A DNA stretch of 64,000 bases from assembly GCF_040026395.1 (NCBI RefSeq), contig NZ_CP157278.1, positions 3,286,001-3,350,000 on the forward strand, in the 5' to 3' direction. Source of the stretch: Pedobacter lusitanus (GTDB lineage: Bacteria > Bacteroidota > Bacteroidia > Sphingobacteriales > Sphingobacteriaceae). A program made the translations under genes and the position numbers. A model generated the notes under the pieces. It saw nothing but the letters and a program-made list of their open reading frames with translations, did no database searches and was not told the origin of the DNA. Below, piece after piece: positions 45,218-54,785 of this stretch. Every line of letters begins with the position of its first letter. Position 1 is the stretch's first letter.

Positions 45218-45898
45218 TTATTTAATAAGCCCTGCATAAACTGCAATCGGCATAGCAGCAAAAAGTACTGCAATGATAATCGAATACCATACTCCCAATC
45301 CTTTAATAAGCGGAGTGTATTTTTTGTGATTCCATCCCAGTGTCTGGAATGCAGAAGCAAAACCATGTAATAAATGGTAAGCTAACGATCCCATTGCAAG
45401 GACATATAAAACCACGATCCAAACATTTTGAAAAGTCTCTTTCATCACTGCGAACAAATCTTCATGTCCATTTAAGTCTTCTGTAGGGATACCTGTAAAA
45501 CGGGATACTACCCAGAAATTAGACAAATGCACAATCAGAAAGATCAGCAATAACGTACCTAATAATCCCATTGAACGGGAGTACCATTTACTATTTGCAT
45601 TTCCATCACTTACTGCATACTTTACCGGACGGGCTGCCTGATTTTGAAAAGTCAGACGAAGACCTTGTACAATGTGTAAAAGCAAACCAACCATCAGGAT
45701 AACTTCTGACCCCCTGATTAACCAGTTAGTAGCCATAAAGTGCGCACCAAGATTGAATGTTAATCCACCGTCATTCAGAAATATCAACGAATTGATAAAG
45801 CAATGTACGATTAGAAATAAAATAAGAAACAGGCCGGTGATACCCATTATTAGTTTTTTTCCTATAGACGAGGAAAAAGCGTTTCCGAAACTAGCCAT
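45218..45898 (-). CDS. sdhC: Succinate dehydrogenase cytochrome b subunit (type B)
   Basis: Membrane anchor with di-haem b that passes electrons to quinone. The start at 45898 ([15 protein letters not shown]) is chosen over the longer frame because a TACTTTTG -7 box lies at 45928-45935, inside the longer frame. The 226 residues hold five membrane helices and candidate haem-ligand histidines in [29 protein letters not shown] and [14 protein letters not shown], as in the one-subunit type B anchors. First gene of sdhCAB. Confidence 0.93.
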   Translation of the reverse strand: MASFGNAFSSSIGKKLIMGITGLFLILFLIVHCFINSLIFLNDGGLTFNLGAHFMATNWLIRGSEVILMVGLLLHIVQGLRLTFQNQAARPVKYAVSDGNANSKWYSRSMGLLGTLLLIFLIVHLSNFWVVSRFTGIPTEDLNGHEDLFAVMKETFQNVWIVVLYVLAMGSLAYHLLHGFASAFQTLGWNHKKYTPLIKGLGVWYSIIIAVLFAAMPIAVYAGLIK

Positions 45899-45927
45899 TA
45901 GATTTATATTTTTGAGTTCTATTCCTG

Positions 45928-45961
45928 CAAAAGTATTTAATAAATGACTTAATTTATACAA
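45928..45961 (-). promoter_or_regulatory. Probable sdhCAB promoter
   Basis: On the minus strand: TTG (45961-45959), 23 nt, then TACTTTTG (45935-45928). The spacing is at the long end of the accepted range. Predicted transcription start about 45923, giving a leader of about 25 nt to the ATG at 45898. Confidence 0.5.
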
Positions 45962-46058
45962 GAATTACAGTAAAAATCAATAAATAAACTATTTAGAAAC
46001 GTTCTAAGTTTTCTCGTTTTAAGGGGTTCCTGTACAAATTACACGAACCGGAAGGCAC

Positions 46059-46096
46059 AAAAAAAACGGGAAGCAATATGAATTGCTTCCCGTTTT
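46059..46096 (-). terminator. Rho-independent terminator after htrA
   Basis: A 15-bp perfect stem (46063-46077 with 46082-46096, core ACGGGAAGCAAT) with a short loop; on the minus strand it is followed by about eight Ts (As at 46059-46066). It lies 24 bases past the htrA stop. Confidence 0.9.
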
Positions 46097-46119
46097 AAAA
46101 ACCTTAAAATCAGTTCTGA

Positions 46120-47652
46120 TTAATTAAAGCTGAAAGTATAATTTCCATTCGGTCCTACCCCCGAAACTGTAGTCTTTCCATTTTTAGATGTCGGCAATGC
46201 GGCCTCTACATCTTTAGCACTGTTAACAGGTTTGCCATTGATAGACGTTACCAGCAGTCCTTTAGGAATATCCAGATTATCAAAGGCTTTACCAGGTTCA
46301 ACAGCAGTGACAACCACTCCGTTTTTAGCGCCGAATTTAGCTTTAACCGCAGGTGAAGCCGGTGCAAATGAAGCACCCAGTTTACTCATCGTAGTTCCTG
46401 TTGTTTTTGCTGCATAAAGATTTTTGGCTTTATTAACGCTTTCATCACCTCTTAAAGTTACATTTACATTCTGCTCTTTACCATCTCTGGATATAGTCAG
46501 CTGAACTTTATCACCAGGGCTCATACGTCCAATTTTTTCCTGAAGATCAGGAGACGCAAAAACGTCTTTACCTTCTACTTTTTTGATAATATCACCTTTT
46601 TTGATACCCGCTGCAGCACCACCACCATTTGGCATTACATCATTCACATATAATCCCGATACATCTTTAATTTTCAGGTTTTCTGCTGCATCAGCATTCA
46701 GTTCCTGGAAAGTAACGCCTACATAACCACGTTTTACACTTCCGAATTTTTTGAAATCTTCCAGAATCTTTTTAGCCAGGTTAACCGGAATAGCAAAACC
46801 ATAACCTTCGTTAGTGCCTGTCTGAGAAGCTATCGCTGCATTAATACCAATCAGTTCACCATTAGCATTCACTAAAGCGCCACCGCTGTTTCCAGGATTA
46901 ATTGCCGCATCAGTCTGGATATAAGACTCGATAGCACTGTTTGTTCTTGCAGGTGCCTTACCAGTACGCTGATACTCTTCAAACTCTTCTTCAGTTGGCT
47001 GCTGATCTCTGTTTAAAATACCAATAGCACGTGCTTTGGCACTTACAATTCCGGCAGTTACCGTAGTTTGCAGATCTAACGGGAAACCTACTGCCAGTAC
47101 CCATTCTCCTACCTGAACATTATCAGAGTTACCCATTTTTACCACCGGTAAATCTGTTGCGTCCACTTTGATTAAAGCTAAATCTGTATTCGGGTCTCTG
47201 CCGATTACTTTGGCCTCAACCTTACGGCGATCAGATAAAACCACCTGGATTTTCTCTGCATTATCTACCACGTGATTGTTGGTTACGATATAACCATCAG
47301 GCGTTAAAATCACACCAGAACCTGATGCAGCCCTTGGTGCACGTGATCTTCTGCCTCCACGGCCACCAAAAAACTCTTCCATCATATCCATTGGAGAACC
47401 TGAGCCTCCGCCAGCATTTTCTGTATTAAAAGTTGTTCTGATATGTACTACTGCCGGGGAAACCGCTGCAGCAGCCTGAACAAAGTCAACTGCTCCTGTA
47501 GAAGATATCTTTACCGGATTGCTGGCAAAAAGAACATTTTGCTTTTCAGCCAGCGTGAGCCCACTACTATTGCGCTCTAACATTTTATAACCGCCAATTG
47601 CTACTGCACCTCCAATGAATGCAGCTAAAACTATTAATGCTATTTTTTTCAT
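46120..47652 (-). CDS. Periplasmic serine protease/chaperone DegP/HtrA (Do family)
   Basis: Quality-control protease of the cell envelope. N-terminal signal anchor (residues 4-21), then a trypsin-like domain with triad His127 (NNHVV), Asp157 (NTDLALIK) and Ser256 (GNSGGAL), and two PDZ domains (about 300-390, RGYVGVTFQELNADAAENL; about 420-505, GVVVTAVEPGKAFDNLDIPKG). An insertion between strands (about 215-240, Glu-rich) corresponds to the LA loop. 510 residues. Monocistronic with its own terminator; divergent from dapF. Confidence 0.94.
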   Translation of the reverse strand: MKKIALIVLAAFIGGAVAIGGYKMLERNSSGLTLAEKQNVLFASNPVKISSTGAVDFVQAAAAVSPAVVHIRTTFNTENAGGGSGSPMDMMEEFFGGRGGRRSRAPRAASGSGVILTPDGYIVTNNHVVDNAEKIQVVLSDRRKVEAKVIGRDPNTDLALIKVDATDLPVVKMGNSDNVQVGEWVLAVGFPLDLQTTVTAGIVSAKARAIGILNRDQQPTEEEFEEYQRTGKAPARTNSAIESYIQTDAAINPGNSGGALVNANGELIGINAAIASQTGTNEGYGFAIPVNLAKKILEDFKKFGSVKRGYVGVTFQELNADAAENLKIKDVSGLYVNDVMPNGGGAAAGIKKGDIIKKVEGKDVFASPDLQEKIGRMSPGDKVQLTISRDGKEQNVNVTLRGDESVNKAKNLYAAKTTGTTMSKLGASFAPASPAVKAKFGAKNGVVVTAVEPGKAFDNLDIPKGLLVTSINGKPVNSAKDVEAALPTSKNGKTTVSGVGPNGNYTFSFN

Positions 47653-47841
47653 TAGTCTGTTAATTTAATATTTAAATGGTATTGAAGCTTGCGGGACCCT
47701 ATTTTATTCATTAATTTGAATGAAATAAACTCATACAGGTTTCATTTGTGCGTATTATGTAATTTCTTTTGTCTGACAATTCAAATTTAATACCAATACA
47801 ACGATATTTGTGTCACCGAAGCATCCCTTATTTGTTAAAAA

Positions 47842-48654
47842 ATGTTAAATACAAAAAACAACGATCCGTTAAAACCTCATTTCTATAAATACCAGGGAGC
47901 TGGCAATGACTTTGTTTTAATCGACAACCGTCGTCAAACATTTGAATATAAGGATAATAATCTTGTTTACCAACTGTGTGACAGGCGTTTTGGCGTTGGA
48001 GCAGACGGTTTAATGCTGCTGCAAAACCACTCTGAATACGATTTTGAAATGCTCTATTTCAATGCAGACGGAAAGCTGGGCAGCATGTGCGGAAATGGTG
48101 GGAGATGTATCGTCGCCTTTGCCAAACACCTCGGCATTATAGACACCCAAACTAACTTTTTGGCAGTGGATGGCCCTCATTATGCCAAAATTACAGCAAA
48201 AGGCGACTGGGTTGATCTGCAGATGATTGACGTACATCAGATCAGCAGAGACGGAGAGGCTTATGTTTTAAATACCGGTTCTCCGCATTACGTGGAACAG
48301 GTCACAGAGCTTAAGGAAATGGATGTTTTTAAAAAAGGAAAAAAAATCCGCAACAATACGACCTACAAAAAAGAAGGTATCAATGTAAATTTCGTGGAAG
48401 ACAAAGGCGATCATCTTTTTGTACGCACCTTTGAACGTGGTGTAGAGGATGAAACTTTTGCCTGCGGAACCGGAGTAACCGCAGTTGCACTTGCTATGGC
48501 TAAGAAGAATGAAAAAACCGGCAACCAGGTTACTGAAATAGAGGTTCTGGGCGGAAATCTTCGCGTTGGTTTTAACTATGACGGCAATGATTTCACCAAA
48601 GTATTTCTTTGTGGTCCTGCCGAACTGGTGTTTGAAGGCAACGTTAAATTCTAA
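47842..48654 (+). CDS. dapF: Diaminopimelate epimerase
   Basis: Interconverts LL- and meso-diaminopimelate for lysine and peptidoglycan synthesis. The two catalytic cysteines are visible: Cys83 in SMCGNGGRCI and Cys208 in FACGTGVTAV. N-terminal FYKYQGAGNDFVLIDNR and DGLMLL blocks are also typical. 270 residues, full length. Its stop overlaps the stop of the convergent helicase gene by 4 nt. Divergent from htrA with 189 bp between. Confidence 0.96.
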   Translation: MLNTKNNDPLKPHFYKYQGAGNDFVLIDNRRQTFEYKDNNLVYQLCDRRFGVGADGLMLLQNHSEYDFEMLYFNADGKLGSMCGNGGRCIVAFAKHLGIIDTQTNFLAVDGPHYAKITAKGDWVDLQMIDVHQISRDGEAYVLNTGSPHYVEQVTELKEMDVFKKGKKIRNNTTYKKEGINVNFVEDKGDHLFVRTFERGVEDETFACGTGVTAVALAMAKKNEKTGNQVTEIEVLGGNLRVGFNYDGNDFTKVFLCGPAELVFEGNVKF

Positions 48655-50906
48655 TTCTCCGCCAGATGGGCAGCAATGCCAATCTTAATTTCCCCGAAAG
48701 TGAAGCTTTTACCCAGGTGATCCCTGATGGGTGTTAAACTCATGGTCTGCAATTCTTTAATTGCCTGCAGAATATTGTCCAGTTTTTTGCGACCTAAAAT
48801 ATCTTTGGCAGAAATCTCCTGCAGAGCGACATAATGCGCAAGGTGCCCTTCTATCGTACCCACAACCATTTTTCGCTCTTCAGCAATTTCAGCTATATTT
48901 TTCCCTTTTAAAAACAGCTCCAGAGAAACCATTTTGGTATCTTCTTTAGGCGGTTTAACTACAGCAGCTTTTTTAGTTCTTTCTTTTTTCGCTGTAAAAT
49001 CCAGTTGATTAGGCATCGCAAAAACCGTCTTCATCTGGGCTTCACGCTCTTTCTGATTCAACAGAGAGCCTACATCCGTTTTAGTAAAATCTGTACCATT
49101 GATTGTCGCCTGCAATAAACCAGAAGCTTTTCTTATCTTTTTAAATTGCTCATAAAACAGTGATTCCATGTCCAGCAGTTCTGTCAGATAAGCAGTCACC
49201 TGTTTATCCTGTTTAACCAGTTCCATCCGGTCAAAAATACGCTTCGAAAGATCCAGTATCAGCGGATTGAAATAATTCTCTGCTGCAGTAGTTCTCACCA
49301 GCAGACTGGCCAGCCCCTCTTCAGACTGATCGTTGCATAAACGGTGAAGCTGCGCCAGGAATTTATTGGCATTAGCCTTAATCTCACTCAGATCTTTTAA
49401 CAACTGCTGAGCCCATTTGACATGTTTCTGTTTCGCAGATTTATTGATATCCTTACTGTAAGAGTGAACATGCTCATAAACATAATTATCGAGCGGCGTC
49501 AGGTCAAAACAAGTCAACAGGTAGCTTTTCAGGAAAGCTTCGCTCTCGAGTTTAATCTGGGCGTTCAATTCCTCCTCCTGCTGTTTATTCTTTGAGAATA
49601 AGGCAACATTCTGATCCTGTCTGATTCCTGTTCTGGAAATTAAAGAAGTAAGCACCAATCCGTCAAGCGAACGCAAACGCGACAGGGCTACATAGATTTG
49701 TCCAGGCGCAAAAGCATTACCAATATCAATGATGGCTTTGTCAAAAGTTAAGCCCTGGCTTTTATGTACAGTAATTGCCCAGGCAAGTTTAATCGGGTAC
49801 TGAATAAATTTACCAATAACCTCTTCTTCAATTTCATTGGTAATTTTATGATTGCTGTATTTTATATTTTTCCAGGTAAATTTTTCAAGAACGATCCTTT
49901 CCCTTTCGCCCTCTGTTTCTACTTCTATGCCATCCTCCCGCAAACCGGTTACTGTAGCAATTTTTCCGTTAAAATAGCGGCGCTCACCACTCTGATCGTT
50001 CTTAATAAACATGATCTGCGCACCCAGCTTTAGCTCCAGTGAGTACTCGGCAGGATAAGAACTTTCAGAAAACTCATCTTCTATGGTCGCTCTGAAAAAA
50101 TAAGATTTACCCGAAAGCTCTTCCAGGCTTTTCTTGTTTAAAGTATCTGCACGCTGATTATGAGTAGTCAGCGTGATATATTTATCGTCTTTTGCCGGTT
50201 CGAAATCAGCTTTGTAATATTTCTCCAGCAGCGTAATGTCTTCTGCTGTAATTTCATTATTTCTCAGATTATTCAGCAGGTTAATGAATACTGAATCTGC
50301 CTGTCTGTATATTTTTTCCAGTTCGATATATACCGGAGGATTATGATACAGTGCATGGGCATCAAAGAAATAAACACTTTGATAAAACTCACCCAGTAAC
50401 TGCCATTCATTAGACTTAACTACCGGAGGTAACTGGTGAAGATCACCGATAAACAGGACCTGTACCCCTCCAAAACTGGCATTATTTTTCCTGATATAGC
50501 GCAGTACCATATCTATCGCATCCAGTAAATCTGCACGTAGCATACTGACCTCATCAATGATCAGTAATTCCAGATCCTGAAATATTCTTCTTTTGGTTGT
50601 GTTCATCTGCAGGTGACGAACGATAGATCTCGGCGTATTATATTGCTGATTCACCGGTTCAACTGCTGGCTGTTTAGGCAGGTAAGTGCCAAATGGAAGC
50701 TGAAACAGCGAATGAATGGTTACCCCTGCCGCATTAATCGCAGCAATCCCCGTAGGCGCCACAATAACTGCTTTTTTATGCGTCAGTTCAATTAAATTTC
50801 TCAAAAAAGTAGTCTTCCCGGTTCCGGCCTTCCCTGTAAGGAAGATGTGCCTGGAAGTATAATTGATAAATTTAGCTGCTATCTCAGCAGGGTTGTATTC
50901 AGACAT
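48651..50906 (-). CDS. Pif1/RecD-like helicase with C-terminal HRDC and helix-turn-helix domains
   Basis: ATP-driven 5'-3' superfamily 1B DNA helicase. Residues: Walker A GKAGTGKTTFLRNL (~24-37), Walker B IIDEVSML, GDLHQLPPV, and the C-terminal helicase motif WAITVHKSQGLTFDKAIIDI...GQIYVALSRLRSL. After about 450 residues comes an HRDC-like helical part and a final helix-turn-helix (LFLKGKNIAEIAEERKMVVGTIEGHLAHYV). The start at ATG 50906 replaces the TTG at 50918. Total 751 residues. A common Bacteroidota architecture; involvement in replication-fork or repair work is inferred from the family. Confidence 0.9.
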   Translation of the reverse strand: MSEYNPAEIAAKFINYTSRHIFLTGKAGTGKTTFLRNLIELTHKKAVIVAPTGIAAINAAGVTIHSLFQLPFGTYLPKQPAVEPVNQQYNTPRSIVRHLQMNTTKRRIFQDLELLIIDEVSMLRADLLDAIDMVLRYIRKNNASFGGVQVLFIGDLHQLPPVVKSNEWQLLGEFYQSVYFFDAHALYHNPPVYIELEKIYRQADSVFINLLNNLRNNEITAEDITLLEKYYKADFEPAKDDKYITLTTHNQRADTLNKKSLEELSGKSYFFRATIEDEFSESSYPAEYSLELKLGAQIMFIKNDQSGERRYFNGKIATVTGLREDGIEVETEGERERIVLEKFTWKNIKYSNHKITNEIEEEVIGKFIQYPIKLAWAITVHKSQGLTFDKAIIDIGNAFAPGQIYVALSRLRSLDGLVLTSLISRTGIRQDQNVALFSKNKQQEEELNAQIKLESEAFLKSYLLTCFDLTPLDNYVYEHVHSYSKDINKSAKQKHVKWAQQLLKDLSEIKANANKFLAQLHRLCNDQSEEGLASLLVRTTAAENYFNPLILDLSKRIFDRMELVKQDKQVTAYLTELLDMESLFYEQFKKIRKASGLLQATINGTDFTKTDVGSLLNQKEREAQMKTVFAMPNQLDFTAKKERTKKAAVVKPPKEDTKMVSLELFLKGKNIAEIAEERKMVVGTIEGHLAHYVALQEISAKDILGRKKLDNILQAIKELQTMSLTPIRDHLGKSFTFGEIKIGIAAHLAEN

Positions 50907-50928
50907 ATCTTGTACCAATTTTGAGAAG

Positions 50929-50936
50929 CAAAGGTA
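50929..50936 (-). promoter_or_regulatory. Candidate -7 box of the helicase gene
   Basis: TACCTTTG on the minus strand, an exact TAnnTTTG match, lies 22 nt before the ATG at 50906 and between the helicase gene and the response-regulator stop. No TTG at normal spacing. Confidence 0.4.
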
Positions 50937-50953
50937 CTAAAGCTTTCCAGAAA

Positions 50954-51646
50954 CTAATTAATCAAAAGTTTATAGCCCTTACCATGTACATTCAGAATCT
51001 CCACTTTAGGGTCTTCTTTCAGGTATTTGCGCAGTTTACTGAGAAACACATCCATACTTCTGCCATTAAAGTAATTATCATCATGCCAGATACTCAGCAA
51101 AGCCTCCTCGCGGGTAAGAACCGCATTCTGCTTCAGGCAAAGCAATTGTAGAAGCTCAGCCTCCTTGGTTGAAAGTTTTTGCTGCTGTCCGTTATGCTGA
51201 ATCAGTTGTGTCGTATAATCAAAAGTATAACTTCCTATCTGGAACTGCGACTGAACAGGCTCAGCAGTCTTCGTTTCCCTGGCTGATACACGCTTAAGCA
51301 GCGCATTGATTCTGAGCAGCAGTTCTTCTATACGGAATGGTTTTGTAATATAATCATCTCCCCCTAAGTCATAGGCCGAAGCTTTATCTTCCATCATCGC
51401 TTTTGCAGTGGCAAAAATAATAGGAATATTCTCATTGATCTTTCTGATCTCTTTACCTAATGCAAAACCATCTTTTTTGGGCATCATCACATCCAGAATA
51501 CACAAATCAAAAGTCTGCTTATTAAAAGTCCTGAGACCTTCTTCGCCATCTGCACATAACACTACATCAAGTTTACCCTTTAGCTGTAAATAGTCTTGCA
51601 GCAGCATTCCCAGGTTAGGATCATCTTCGACCAATAGAATTTTCAT
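50954..51646 (-). CDS. OmpR/PhoB-family response regulator
   Basis: Transcription factor of 230 residues. Receiver domain with DD at 8-9, phospho-acceptor Asp52 (CILDVMMPKKDG) and Lys in DYITKPF; winged-helix DNA-binding domain in the last ~100 residues (LSTKEAELLQLLCLKQNAVLTREEALLSIWHDDNYFNGRSMDVFLSKLRKYL). It follows its kinase gene after 6 bp. The pair resembles the Bacteroides RprXY type in layout; the regulated genes are not visible here. Confidence 0.94.
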   Translation of the reverse strand: MKILLVEDDPNLGMLLQDYLQLKGKLDVVLCADGEEGLRTFNKQTFDLCILDVMMPKKDGFALGKEIRKINENIPIIFATAKAMMEDKASAYDLGGDDYITKPFRIEELLLRINALLKRVSARETKTAEPVQSQFQIGSYTFDYTTQLIQHNGQQQKLSTKEAELLQLLCLKQNAVLTREEALLSIWHDDNYFNGRSMDVFLSKLRKYLKEDPKVEILNVHGKGYKLLIN

Positions 51647-51652
51647 AAGTTC

Positions 51653-53485
51653 TTATTGTTGTTTTAGGGGTATAATTATTTCAAATACTGTTCCTCTGTC
51701 CTTCTCACTTTTCACCTTTATCGTTCCATCCATCTGTGTAACGATGTCCATGACGTAATTCAGGCCAAGTCCAAATCCTTTCACATCATGCAGATTCCCT
51801 GTCGGCACCCTGTAAAACTGATCAAAAGCACGCTTACATTGTTCTTTCGTCATTCCGATACCCTTATCTTCTATATCAATATAAAGGTTTTTACCCGAAT
51901 TCCTTGTACTTAATACAATCTGTGGTGGCCCGACACTGTACTTATTCGCATTATCAATCAGATTATAAATCACATTTGACAAATGCAGCTCATCTCCGGA
52001 TACTACCGCAGCAGAAGCATTCAGCTCCAAAGTTAAAACAGCTTCTCTTTTCTGCAGCTGAAGACTCATACTATCGGCCACAGCAGCGATGAGTTCATTC
52101 ATCTCGACATCCTCGGCCTCCAGCTTCAATTCCTTTTTATCCAGTCTCGCAATACTCAGTACACGCTCAATATGATTTCCCAGACGAACGTTTTCATCAT
52201 ATATAATTCCGGCAAGCCTGCCAATTCTTGTCTTATCTCCCTGAATATCCGGATCCTTCAGAGCTTCACTGGCAATCATAATCGTAGAAACCGGGGTCTT
52301 GAATTCATGAGTCATGTTATTGATGAAATCAGTCTTCATTTCTGCAATCTTTTTCTGTCTCAATATAGCGTAAAGTGTATAAGAGAAAATAGATATCAGC
52401 ACGATCAGCAAACCAGCAGAAGAGGCCATCGTTACGCTCAGATTGCTGAATATTGCAGCGCTTTTATTTGGGAAATTGATATACAGCATCCCCGGATCGC
52501 GGAGCACATCATTACTGAAAAGTGTCGTTTTATAAGTATTGGCAGGCAAAATCTCTCCTGAAACCGATGATATTTTACGAAATACAATCGAATCACTGGC
52601 TAAACTTTTCAGCCAGAAGTCATAATCCAGGTCTATATTTTTATTGACCAGTTCTGCGCGCAGCAAAGTATCAAGGGTTGCTTTGGAAATCCGCTCAGTC
52701 AATGGAATATCCAGCTGACTCATCTCTTTGGCAGCCGCTTCCAGTACATTAAAACTACCTTCATCAAGCAGACGCACTGTATCAGCCTGCAATTCTCTTA
52801 AAGCATGGTCCCGTCTTCTGTTGGCAATCTCATCCTCAACTTTGAATTTAATCCGCATGTCTCCGTTGAGTGTTGGTAAAGATACCCTCAGCGGTCTGCT
52901 GTCATAACGGCTGTAAACAAGGTAACGAATACTATCGGGCAGTTTTTTAGGCTCTATATCGAAAGTTTTAACAGATCCGAGCTTAAATGTTTTTTGCACG
53001 TTACTGCCAATCATATTCAGATTGGCATCAAAACCTACATTAACATCTACATTCAAAGGCGTTGTAGCCTGGTTGGCCAGGTTATAAAAATCAGACTCTG
53101 AAATTATTGTCGGACTCAGATACATTTTTCTGATCATCTCATCCTGATAATTGAGTTCATCAATCATCTGCTTGCGCTGATCATATTTTCTTCTGCGCTC
53201 TTCTTCTTTGTATTTCTGATCCAGATCTATCAGACGGCGGGTTCTGTCGCGACGCTGATTCTCTATTTTAATCCGCCATTCCACATCTTTTTTATTCAGA
53301 TGATTCACTGCATTCAAACGCTGTACCTTATCGGCTACGGCACTTAAAGCCTGATTCACTTCCTGCTCGAAAAGCTGTGATTTAAGTCTATAAGCCTCCC
53401 TGATGTAATACAATTGCATTACAAACACACCAAGCAGCGCTATGGTCATGAGGGCAGTAATCAGCCAGAGACTTCTTTTCTTCAT
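51653..53485 (-). CDS. Two-component sensor histidine kinase
   Basis: A 610-residue membrane kinase: an N-terminal helix (about 8-27), a long charged periplasmic region of about 320 residues starting with a coiled coil (KYKEEERRRKYDQRKQ), a second helix (about 345-370), then HisKA with phospho-His in NMTHEFKTPVSTIM and a HATPase domain with NLIDNANKYS, DKGIGM and GFGLGLNYV. Cotranscribed with the OmpR regulator. TATTTTTG ends 10 nt before the ATG and is probably its -7 box. The signal is unknown. Confidence 0.93.
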   Translation of the reverse strand: MKKRSLWLITALMTIALLGVFVMQLYYIREAYRLKSQLFEQEVNQALSAVADKVQRLNAVNHLNKKDVEWRIKIENQRRDRTRRLIDLDQKYKEEERRRKYDQRKQMIDELNYQDEMIRKMYLSPTIISESDFYNLANQATTPLNVDVNVGFDANLNMIGSNVQKTFKLGSVKTFDIEPKKLPDSIRYLVYSRYDSRPLRVSLPTLNGDMRIKFKVEDEIANRRRDHALRELQADTVRLLDEGSFNVLEAAAKEMSQLDIPLTERISKATLDTLLRAELVNKNIDLDYDFWLKSLASDSIVFRKISSVSGEILPANTYKTTLFSNDVLRDPGMLYINFPNKSAAIFSNLSVTMASSAGLLIVLISIFSYTLYAILRQKKIAEMKTDFINNMTHEFKTPVSTIMIASEALKDPDIQGDKTRIGRLAGIIYDENVRLGNHIERVLSIARLDKKELKLEAEDVEMNELIAAVADSMSLQLQKREAVLTLELNASAAVVSGDELHLSNVIYNLIDNANKYSVGPPQIVLSTRNSGKNLYIDIEDKGIGMTKEQCKRAFDQFYRVPTGNLHDVKGFGLGLNYVMDIVTQMDGTIKVKSEKDRGTVFEIIIPLKQQ

Positions 53486-53495
53486 TTATCGAATT

Positions 53496-53503
53496 CAAAA
53501 ATA
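53496..53503 (-). promoter_or_regulatory. Candidate -7 box of the kinase-regulator operon
   Basis: TATTTTTG on the minus strand, exact TAnnTTTG, 10 nt before the ATG at 53485, predicting a leader of only about 6 nt. No -33 TTG at the expected spacing. Confidence 0.4.
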
Positions 53504-53690
53504 AGGAAGACCAGTTTAATAACGTCTATTTTAACAATATTTAACACGAGTGGATTACAAAAATATACAATCAGCCATCTGTGAGCCGGACAAAAGACAT
53601 ACTGCATAAATTGGAACGGTTTTTGAAAAAAGCAATAAAGTTTAGTATAAATAAACAAAGTTCATTAAAACCAGTATCCTAATTATTCTT

Positions 53691-54725
53691 ATGATGATAC
53701 TTAAAACATTCCGATACCTGTTTTTCACGTTGCTTGCAGGAATATTTGTCCTCTTCGTATTTACTTTTGCTGTAAAAAGAACTCCTGAAAACAATTACAA
53801 GAATCTAAATCAAACAGATAAACAATTGTTTGATGAGCTGACCTTACAGTATAAAACCTTCGCAGAGAAATCAGAACAGATCTGGACAGCTAACTATCGT
53901 TACGACAAAAAACCACTGATTCTGATCCGTTCTGTTAAAAACAAGTTTATATGGAACTATATCTATCTTGTAAACGCAGGTAAACTGATAGATACCAGTA
54001 AATATACAAAGATACACTTCCCCGGCAACCCCTACCTGCAGGATGTATATGCAACCACTTCTTTAGGTACAACGTCATTGCAATATTGGTTCCCGTTTGC
54101 TTTTGACTATAGCACCTTAGGCAATCAGGAAGTATTGGCTTTTAAGTATTATCCGGAATTATTTAAAAATGGGGTTACATTTCCGGACTTCTCTTTTTTC
54201 TCCATGCATGAAGCATTTCACCTGTATGCACAAAAAGACTGGAAATATGATGCTGATGCTAAAGCATCGACCAATCCATACCCGCATAATAACGAAAATT
54301 ACAACCTGCTAAAAAAAGAATATGTGCTGATTGATACCGCATTAAATACAACTGATACTGTCGCTTTAAACAAGATAATGAAAGAATGGGTACAAGTACG
54401 AAATAGCCGTTACGCAAAATGGCCTCAGCTTATCGGAGAGACAAATCTTGAAGCGATCGAGGGTACTGCAAAATATATAGAATTAAAATATGCAAAACTG
54501 ATTGACCATAAGAAGAAACAAGGACCCACTTTTTCACAGGCATTGGACAGCCTGTTAAAAAGCGGGCAAAATTATTCTTTTCTGGAAAGATCAGTCTTCT
54601 ACTCTACGGGCGCTGCATTAGGCTATATACTGGATCGTTTAGATCCTGCCTGGAAAGAAAAAATCACGGAAAGCCCAACCCATAAAGGACAAACTCAATA
54701 TCAGATTTTAAAATCCCGTTACTAA
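53691..54725 (+). CDS. Putative membrane-anchored zinc metallopeptidase (HEAFH motif)
   Basis: A 344-residue protein of no family I can name. One N-terminal membrane helix (about 8-28), the rest outside the cytoplasm. It has HEAFH at 173-177, an HExxH zinc motif in a predicted helix (FFSMHEAFHLYAQKDW), and about 75 residues later LEAIEGTAKYIELKYA, where Glu257 in an EGxAxY context is a plausible third ligand, as in gluzincin-type peptidases. Stands alone between a kinase gene and a bidirectional terminator. The protease role is inference from these two motifs. Two ATGs in tandem (53691, 53694) are possible starts. Confidence 0.7.
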   Translation: MMILKTFRYLFFTLLAGIFVLFVFTFAVKRTPENNYKNLNQTDKQLFDELTLQYKTFAEKSEQIWTANYRYDKKPLILIRSVKNKFIWNYIYLVNAGKLIDTSKYTKIHFPGNPYLQDVYATTSLGTTSLQYWFPFAFDYSTLGNQEVLAFKYYPELFKNGVTFPDFSFFSMHEAFHLYAQKDWKYDADAKASTNPYPHNNENYNLLKKEYVLIDTALNTTDTVALNKIMKEWVQVRNSRYAKWPQLIGETNLEAIEGTAKYIELKYAKLIDHKKKQGPTFSQALDSLLKSGQNYSFLERSVFYSTGAALGYILDRLDPAWKEKITESPTHKGQTQYQILKSRY

Positions 54726-54755
54726 AAAATGCCGGGAAATATTTCCCGGCATTTT
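54726..54755. terminator. Bidirectional rho-independent terminator
   Basis: A 30-bp perfect palindrome (AAAATGCCGGGAAAT and its complement) with A-rich and T-rich ends, placed between convergent genes at 53691-54725 and 54786-55154, serving both strands. Confidence 0.85.
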
Positions 54756-54785
54756 CATAATATTTGTTTCCTGTAAAAAAGATCC

